A stretch of DNA of 10,671 bases from positions 1 to 10,671 of the forward strand of contig JAFVWG010000069.1 in the NCBI GenBank assembly GCA_017501805.1, written 5' to 3'. Source of the stretch: Oscillospiraceae bacterium. Lineage in GTDB: Bacteria; Bacillota; Clostridia; Oscillospirales; Oscillospiraceae. The translations under genes and the position numbers were made by a program. How positions within the stretch are numbered: the first letter of the stretch is position 1; the number at the start of each line of letters is the position of its first letter. Under the pieces are notes generated by a model that was not told the DNA's origin, searched no databases, and worked only from the letters and a program-made list of their open reading frames with translations. Shown here in pieces: positions 6,453 to 10,671 of this stretch.

Positions 6453-8597
6453 ATGCGTAGGTTCAAACGTATGGCGGCGATGCTGCTCACGGCGGCGGGG
6501 CTGTGCGGACTTCTTGGCGGAACGGCCTCGGCGGCAGACAGCAAAGAAGAGAAGCAGCGGGCGATCGTGGAGACCGCGATCGCGTATTACCTGAACGGAA
6601 AAGATCAGCAGTACGATTCGATGCCGCTCTCCGCAGGCTATACGCGGGATGAGGGCGGAAACATCCGACACGCGCACTACTTTTCTCCGGAGGACGCCAC
6701 TCCGGATCAGACCACCTTTTCCGTCTGCAGCGAGTACTGCTTCGAGGTGCTCTACAACGCGCTCGGCTACAAGCTGCACGGCGATCCGCGCCGCAGTGTG
6801 ACCAAAAATCTGCAGAATGAGGTCAAAGGACCGATCGTTGTGTTCCGATTCGACAACCGCAAGGTGAGCGAAGCCGAGGCGGACGCCGCCGCGGAGCGGG
6901 CGTGGAAGCTGCTGCAGCCCGGTGATATTGTGGTGGACTGCACCCAAACGAGTGAGACGAACGGCGGACACGCGATGCTGTTCGTCGGGGATATCGACGG
7001 CGACGGAGAGGCGGATATTCTTCACTCCTCCGGCAAGAAATACGATATGCAGACCGGCGTGGAGCAGTACGAAAAGAAGGGCACGGTCAAAAAGGCGAGC
7101 GCCGAGAAATACTTCCATCAAAAGGGCAAGGGACGCTACTTCGGGCAGCGCGGGATGTACACCATCCTGCGCGTGGTGAACGATCCCGATCAGCCGAGCG
7201 CCATCACGCCCTCCGCGCGGACGCGGATGCAATATCCGTGGATGCGCTGCATCCACACCGTCGACACCGGATGCTACGGTGCGGCGGAGCTCGGCGGCGA
7301 GCTGATCTACACGCTCAGGATCCAAAACAAAGGAAAACAGGATTTCAAGTCTGTGCCCGTGCGCTATGTTGTGCCGGAGGGCACGGAGCTTCTGGCGGCG
7401 CCCGATGCGCAGATCGACGGTCGGACGCTCACATGGACGCTTGATGTTCCTGCGGGAGAGACGAAAAAGCTGACCGTGAACGTGAAAGTGACGGCTGCGC
7501 TGGGCGCGGAGATCGTATCCGACGGCGGTATGGTCGGTGAGATCCCGATGAAGGTCCTGACCACGGTCGTGGGCGGCTCGCGCGCGGGACTGGATGCGCT
7601 GAAGAACCTTGACGCCATCAATCAAAAGCTTGTCGGAGCGAGCTCACTCAGAGGTGCTGCCATGGCAAATGCCATCTATCGGTACGGTATGGGTGTGGAG
7701 ACGGAGATCCCCGATATGGCGGAGCTGTTCGACATCCTTTGCACCAAGGCGGACATCCCCGGTCACGAGCTGTACACCCTGCGCGACAACTACCGCGAGA
7801 CCGCCGTCGGCAAAATGGTCGTGCGGCACTGGATCGGCGGCAGACGCTACACCGCGAAGGACACCAAGGAGCGCGTGCAGGAAACGCGGCTGAAGGACCT
7901 GCAGTGCGGCGATCTGATCATGGTTTCCGAAGTGCCCGTGCGGGAGATCACCGCGACCGCATACTATTATGACGGCACGGATCTGATCGCGCTGAAGAGC
8001 GGAAAGCTGGTGCGCGAGGACCCCATCGAGGTCGAAAAGCTGCTGTCGAAGCCGTTTTTCGTTGCGCTGCGCCCCACGCAGGCTTTTGAAAATCTGCGCA
8101 CGCGGACAGAGGCGACGCTGAACCGCTTCCGCGACGTGAAGCGTGCGGACTGGTTTTTCCGCTACGTGGATGAACTCGCCGCAGACGGAACGATCAGCGG
8201 TGTGACGGAAAAAGAGTTTCAGCCGAACGGTACGCTGACCTGCGGACAGGCGCTGAAGCTGATCGCGAAGGCGGTCGGAAAGCCCGAGCAGGCGAAGACC
8301 GGAACGCATTGGGCAAGCGGGTATCTGACCCTCGCCAAAAACGAGGGGTGGCTGGATGGAGATGCGGAGCTCGATCGGGCGATCACACGGCTGGAGCTTT
8401 GCAGGATCGCGGCAAGGGCGAAAAAGCTGCTCGGCAAAGGCGGCTTCCATCCCTTTACGGACACGGATGATCCTGCGGTGACCGCGCTGTACCAAAAGAA
8501 TGTTGTCGGCGGCGTGACGGCGACGGAATTCCGCCCGAACGATTCTCTGACCCGCGCGCAGATGGCGAAGATCATCTGGACGCTGAGAACTGTATAA
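6453..8597 (+). CDS. Secreted SLH-domain surface protein with NlpC/P60-like and DUF11-like domains
   Basis: A 714-residue exported protein, predicted to sit on the cell wall. A signal peptide (basic MRRFKR, hydrophobic core, TASA|AD near 27/28) leads into an NlpC/P60-like papain fold of about 35-240: candidate nucleophile Cys92 in SVCSEYCFEVLYNALG, GDIVV at 157-161, candidate His173 in GGHAMLFVG and polar ILHSSG at 189-194. Residues about 280-350 resemble DUF11 (LIYTLRIQNKGK, VVPEGTELL). Residues about 375-545 look like a second NlpC-type fold (GDLIMVSE, ATAYYYDGTDLIAL) without an evident catalytic Cys or His. Three SLH repeats fill about 558-714, starting at FRDVKRADW, HWASGYLTLA and FTDTDDPAV; such repeats usually bind pyruvylated wall polysaccharide. 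AGGAGG seven bases upstream supports the start. The gene is monocistronic. Substrate unknown; hydrolase activity is inferred. Confidence 0.9.
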   Translation: MRRFKRMAAMLLTAAGLCGLLGGTASAADSKEEKQRAIVETAIAYYLNGKDQQYDSMPLSAGYTRDEGGNIRHAHYFSPEDATPDQTTFSVCSEYCFEVLYNALGYKLHGDPRRSVTKNLQNEVKGPIVVFRFDNRKVSEAEADAAAERAWKLLQPGDIVVDCTQTSETNGGHAMLFVGDIDGDGEADILHSSGKKYDMQTGVEQYEKKGTVKKASAEKYFHQKGKGRYFGQRGMYTILRVVNDPDQPSAITPSARTRMQYPWMRCIHTVDTGCYGAAELGGELIYTLRIQNKGKQDFKSVPVRYVVPEGTELLAAPDAQIDGRTLTWTLDVPAGETKKLTVNVKVTAALGAEIVSDGGMVGEIPMKVLTTVVGGSRAGLDALKNLDAINQKLVGASSLRGAAMANAIYRYGMGVETEIPDMAELFDILCTKADIPGHELYTLRDNYRETAVGKMVVRHWIGGRRYTAKDTKERVQETRLKDLQCGDLIMVSEVPVREITATAYYYDGTDLIALKSGKLVREDPIEVEKLLSKPFFVALRPTQAFENLRTRTEATLNRFRDVKRADWFFRYVDELAADGTISGVTEKEFQPNGTLTCGQALKLIAKAVGKPEQAKTGTHWASGYLTLAKNEGWLDGDAELDRAITRLELCRIAARAKKLLGKGGFHPFTDTDDPAVTALYQKNVVGGVTATEFRPNDSLTRAQMAKIIWTLRTV

Positions 8598-8602
8598 ATA
8601 CG

Positions 8603-8630
8603 AAAAAAGGACGCGGATGCGTCCTTTTTT
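8603..8630. terminator. Bidirectional terminator between convergent genes
   Basis: Stem AAAAAAGGACGC (8603-8614) pairs perfectly with GCGTCCTTTTTT (8619-8630) around GGAT. It is U-tailed on both strands, so it ends the SLH gene from the left and the glycosyltransferase operon, whose stop codon lies two bases away, from the right. Confidence 0.95.
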
Positions 8631-8632
8631 CT

Positions 8633-10003
8633 TTACGGTGATTCGGGGAAGAGGGAGCGGCAGAGGTGGTGCTGAACGGCTTTTTGGAAGGGGTGGTGCA
8701 GCACGCCCGCGGCGATGCCGACGAGCCAGCCGTAGGTTCCGAGCAAAAGGATCAGCAAAGCGGTGCAGAGCCAGTAGAGAAGCTGATACGTTCCGCAGCT
8801 GCGGTTAAAAGCCCGGAGCGGGTCGGGACAGTCCGGGTGCGGCGCGGTTTCGATGAATTCCGCTGCGCCCGCGGCACCGCTGCAGGCGCGAAGATCGTCG
8901 CTGCAAATTTTCGCGGCGGCGGTATACTGGGGATCGTTCAGAATGTTCCAAACCGCCGTGCGGATACCGCTCGCGGAGTCGTCTGTCAGATATGCGCCCG
9001 CGCCCAGCTCGAAAGCGCGGCGCGCCACGGCGTGCTGCTCGCCCGTCTGCGGATAGAGGAGCATCGGCGTCGCCATTCGGAGACTTTCGGAGACGCTGTT
9101 CATTCCGCAGTGCGTCAGAAAGACATCCGCGCGGGAAAGGACCTCCGGCTGATCCACGCGGGGAAACACACGGATGTTGTCCGGCAGTATGCCGAGGCTT
9201 TCGGGGGCTATTGCAGTTCCGCAGGAGATCACGACATCAAGGTTTTGGTCGCCCAACGCCTCGATGCAGCTGCGGTAGAGCGCGGGGCGGTCGTGCAGAA
9301 CGGTTCCCATGGAGATGTAGACGAGCGGCCGTGCTTTTTGCTTGTTGGGAACGGCTTGGGTGAGGAGCGACGGTCCGACGAAGAGACAACGGTCGGAAAA
9401 GCTTGCCGCATAGGGCTGAAAACGTCGGGAGGTATAGACGATCGTATCGGTTTGGTTGTCGTTCGTGACGAGTCGGAGTACGCTTTTGACACGGTAGCCG
9501 TAGGGCTCGAGCTTTTTCAGCTCCTTTCCGACACGTCCGAGTCCGAAGACCATATCCGCCGTTTCACGCAGAGAGTGTTTTATATACTGCGAGGAGAGCT
9601 GATTGAAGGCGAAGGTGCTGGTCGAGACCACGAGGGGAACGCCGTGCTTCCAAGCGTTCAGCTTGCCCCAGAAGCAGGCGGAATCGGAAAAGACCGCGTC
9701 CGGGCAAAATTCCCGAAATTCTTTTTCCAGAAAGTCGTTCATCGCAAGCGTGATGCGCAGATCCTGCACCGTCATTTCCGTGACGGAGACGCGTTTCAGG
9801 CGTGTTTCCGCCTGTTCCGAGAGAGGAGCGAGAAAGGCGTCGCAGGAGACATACTCCGCGCCCACGGCGCGGATCTTCTCCGCAAACGGCGCGAAGGAAT
9901 AAAAGCGCACCGTGTTTCCGCGGCGGACAAGCTCCGCCGCGACGGCAAGCATCGGATTGGTATGACCGTGCGCCGGGATACAGAAAAAGGCGATGCGCTT
10001 CAT
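8633..10003 (-). CDS. GT1 macrolide-type glycosyltransferase with C-terminal membrane segment
   Basis: A GT-B fold UDP-sugar transferase of the MGT/YjiC type, a group that glycosylates macrolides, flavonoids or lipids; the acceptor here is unknown. The 456 residues exceed the usual 390-420. The N-terminal acceptor half begins KRIAFFCIPAHGHTNPMLA, with the AHGH histidine typical of the catalytic base and Asp107 in FSDSACFWG as its likely partner. The sugar-nucleotide half shows LVYISMGTVL (227-236), FPRVDQPEVLSRADVFLTHC (280-299), GMNSVSESL (300-308) and YPQTGEQHAVARRAFELGAG (317-336). THCG replaces the commoner THGG. A hydrophobic stretch at about 405-435 (LLYWLCTALLILLLG) and a short basic tail are an extra that suggests membrane attachment. 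The start codon overlaps the AbrB-type gene's stop as ATGA, with AGGGTGA at 10016-10010 as ribosome site, so the two are co-translated. Confidence 0.92.
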   Translation of the reverse strand: MKRIAFFCIPAHGHTNPMLAVAAELVRRGNTVRFYSFAPFAEKIRAVGAEYVSCDAFLAPLSEQAETRLKRVSVTEMTVQDLRITLAMNDFLEKEFREFCPDAVFSDSACFWGKLNAWKHGVPLVVSTSTFAFNQLSSQYIKHSLRETADMVFGLGRVGKELKKLEPYGYRVKSVLRLVTNDNQTDTIVYTSRRFQPYAASFSDRCLFVGPSLLTQAVPNKQKARPLVYISMGTVLHDRPALYRSCIEALGDQNLDVVISCGTAIAPESLGILPDNIRVFPRVDQPEVLSRADVFLTHCGMNSVSESLRMATPMLLYPQTGEQHAVARRAFELGAGAYLTDDSASGIRTAVWNILNDPQYTAAAKICSDDLRACSGAAGAAEFIETAPHPDCPDPLRAFNRSCGTYQLLYWLCTALLILLLGTYGWLVGIAAGVLHHPFQKAVQHHLCRSLFPESP

Positions 10004-10218
10004 TCGTCGTCACCCTGCGCTTCCCGGAATGCCTTGTTGAAGATATGGGTAAATGTGTCCTTGGGTGGGATCGCGATGCCGCGGTTTTCGTCTCCGAGCA
10101 GGAGGAGCACATCCCCGGGCTTGATCCCGAAGAGCTCCCGCGCCTGCTTGGGGATGACGATCTGTCCCTTTTCTCCGACGGTCGCCGTCCAGGCGTATTT
10201 TCCTTTCAGCGGATCCAT
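10000..10218 (-). CDS. AbrB/SpoVT-type DNA-binding regulator
   Basis: A 72-residue swapped-hairpin (AbrB/MazE fold) transcription factor. The signature is clear: WTATVGEKGQIVIPKQAREL (10-29) followed by FGIKPGDVLLLLGDENRGIA, which matches the family's V-x-x-KGQ-I-x-IPK-x-x-R and G-x-GD patterns. Residues 54-72 form a short helix with an acidic end. Members act as dimers or tetramers and commonly repress their own operon. The start at 10218 is backed by GAGGTGAGG just upstream; a frame open back to 10428 runs through a promoter and terminator and is not coding. It heads a two-gene operon with the glycosyltransferase, overlapping it by four bases. The palindrome on its promoter suggests autoregulation. 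An antitoxin role is less likely, as no toxin partner is present. Confidence 0.93.
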   Translation of the reverse strand: MDPLKGKYAWTATVGEKGQIVIPKQARELFGIKPGDVLLLLGDENRGIAIPPKDTFTHIFNKAFREAQGDDE

Positions 10219-10234
10219 TTGCCTCACCTCGGTG

Positions 10235-10259
10235 GTATGATTTGTATAACAAATTATAC
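10235..10259. promoter_or_regulatory. 25-base near-perfect palindrome, candidate AbrB-type operator
   Basis: Outer arms GTAT/ATAC and inner arms ATTTGT/ACAAAT are symmetric about a three-base centre; only one base pair in each arm (10239 with 10255) fails to match. The palindrome covers the -10 box and the expected transcription start of the regulator gene, an ideal place for a repressor. That the adjacent AbrB-type protein binds it is an inference. Confidence 0.75.
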
Positions 10260-10281
10260 TATCGGTACGAAAAGAAGTCAA
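10253..10281 (-). promoter_or_regulatory. Sigma-A promoter of the AbrB-glycosyltransferase operon
   Basis: On the minus strand TTGACT (10281-10276) and a perfect TATAAT (10258-10253) are separated by 17 bases, the strongest promoter match in the window. Expected start near 10246, with a leader of about 28 bases containing the ribosome site. Confidence 0.92.
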
Positions 10282-10290
10282 GCACGGGAG

Positions 10291-10329
10291 AAAGAAAAAG
10301 GTCGGTCGGCGGGAGAACCGCCGACCGAC
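10291..10329 (-). terminator. Minus-strand intrinsic terminator upstream of the AbrB operon
   Basis: A 12-bp perfect stem (GTCGGTCGGCGG at 10301-10312 with CCGCCGACCGAC at 10318-10329, five-base loop) is followed on the minus strand by CTTTTTCTTT (10300-10291). It lies just upstream of the AbrB promoter, so it insulates that operon from, or ends, a transcript that begins further right. Confidence 0.85.
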
Positions 10330-10380
10330 TTTGCACAGGAAAAAAGAGAAAAAGAGAAGGAAAAGAGAGGAAACAACTTC
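10330..10380. other. Polypurine/polypyrimidine tract
   Basis: Positions 10337-10373 are 37 consecutive A or G residues on the plus strand. A second pure-purine run (10286-10301) lies on the other side of the terminator hairpin. No gene covers it. Confidence 0.8.
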
Positions 10381-10387
10381 TATGTTC

Positions 10388-10418
10388 AGTATAGCAGATG
10401 TTCGGCGGGAATTGTGAA
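10388..10418 (-). promoter_or_regulatory. Possible orphan promoter, extended -10
   Basis: On the minus strand TGC-TATACT (10396-10388) is an extended -10 element. TTCACA (10418-10413), five of six to the -35 consensus, lies 19 bases upstream of the TATACT. A start near 10381 and the terminator at 10291 would give an RNA of about 90 bases with no reading frame. The spacing is long, so this is tentative. Confidence 0.4.
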
Positions 10419-10442
10419 CGATTCGCACACAGTTTGTGAACG
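10412..10442. repeat. Pair of TTGTGAACG direct repeats, 22-base period
   Basis: TTGTGAACG occurs at 10412-10420 and 10434-10442, two helical turns apart. The first copy overlaps the -35 of the possible orphan promoter. This arrangement suits two bound regulators on one face of the DNA. It resembles half of a Rex site, but the second half is missing. Confidence 0.5.
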
Positions 10443-10472
10443 CTTTGTTAAGGATTTCGGGGGCGGGAAGTA

Positions 10473-10671
10473 CGCAATGAGAAATTGCGGTGTGCCTGCG
10501 GCAGGATTGAAATACGCCTGCGGGCGGGAGACCTCATTCGTCTGCGGCTTTGCCGCAGCCACCTTCCCCGGAGGGGAAGGCTTTTTGTTGTTGCGCTGCG
10601 CGCGATTGGATGGACAATCCCTCAGTCAGAACCTGCGGTTCTGACAGCTCCCTTTACACAAGGGAGCCTCC
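10473..10671. repeat. Hairpin-rich intergenic repeat, copy B (runs off the right edge)
   Basis: A chain of perfect hairpins fills the right end: CGCAAT/ATTGCG (10473-10489), TGCC/GGCA (10493-10503, loop TGC), CTGCGGC/GCCGCAG (10542-10558), CCTTCCCC/GGGGAAGG (10562-10580, then CTTTTTG, so terminator-like on the plus strand), GTCAGAACC/GGTTCTGAC (10625-10645, loop TGC) and GCTCCCTT/AAGGGAGC (10647-10667). The order TGCGGTGTGCC, GGCA, GGATT, ACCTCAT-CGTC and GAGGGGAAGGCTTTT parallels copy A at 2572-2724. I recall the CTCCCTT/AAGGGAG and GTCAGAACC modules from dispersed repeats of gut Oscillospiraceae. No gene is seen in it. Confidence 0.75.

Noticed and set aside
6423..7625. 400-codon minus-strand frame opposite the SLH gene
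   Set aside because: Antisense to a gene with promoter, ribosome site, signal peptide and domains; it would also overlap the promoter region.
8666..10240. 524-codon plus-strand frame opposite the glycosyltransferase
   Set aside because: Antisense to a clear GT1 enzyme and the AbrB-type gene; no motif or ribosome site.
10219..10428. N-terminal extension of the AbrB-type gene up to 10428
   Set aside because: The extension crosses a consensus promoter, a palindrome and a terminator hairpin, while a good ribosome site directly precedes the ATG at 10218.
10412..10429. Rex-type redox operator at TTGTGAACG
   Set aside because: The required inverted half (TTCACAA after four bases) is not there; only a direct repeat is seen.

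Overview
The window reads as a chromosomal segment from a GC-rich, low-complexity-rich Clostridia genome, most likely a gut Oscillospiraceae/Ruminococcaceae-type bacterium. This is inferred from four things: strong AGGAGG-type ribosome binding sites, near-consensus sigma-A promoters and U-tract terminators (Firmicutes habits), SLH and NlpC/P60 surface-protein architecture, and intergenic hairpin clusters of the kind I recall from gut Oscillospiraceae. No database search was possible, so the taxonomic call is an inference.

Layout, left to right. Positions 1-42 are the acidic C-terminal tail of an unidentified gene, followed by two hairpins, the second a clear terminator. A gap of about 300 bases carries a good promoter for a glycolytic operon: pgk (phosphoglycerate kinase, 428-1633) then tpiA (triose-phosphate isomerase, 1687-2463), closed by a strong bidirectional terminator. 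The next gap (2516-2776) is filled with short-loop hairpins and looks like a dispersed repeat. On the minus strand, uvrA (6296-3447) and radC (3454-2777) form an overlapping pair transcribed towards that repeat. Divergent from uvrA, across about 155 bases holding back-to-back promoters, is a large secreted protein (6453-8597) with a signal peptide, an NlpC/P60-like domain, a DUF11-like domain, a second and apparently degenerate NlpC-like domain and three SLH repeats. A bidirectional terminator separates it from a convergent minus-strand operon: a 72-residue AbrB/SpoVT-type regulator (10218-10000) and, overlapping it by four bases, a GT1 macrolide-type glycosyltransferase with an unusual C-terminal membrane segment (10003-8633). 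The right end (10260-10671) has no credible protein gene. It holds a minus-strand terminator, a 37-base pure-purine tract, a possible orphan extended -10 promoter and a second hairpin-rich repeat related to the first.

How the parts work together: pgk-tpiA is housekeeping glycolysis. uvrA-radC is a DNA-repair/processing pair that is probably translationally coupled. The SLH protein is a cell-wall-attached protein with a predicted papain-like peptidase or amidase fold. The AbrB-glycosyltransferase pair looks like a self-regulated two-gene unit, because a 25-base near-perfect palindrome lies across the -10 element of its promoter. I see no CRISPR array, phage, transposase, rRNA or tRNA. The observations most worth following are the AbrB/membrane-tailed glycosyltransferase unit, the paired hairpin repeats, the possible small RNA upstream of the AbrB gene and the double NlpC-like SLH protein.
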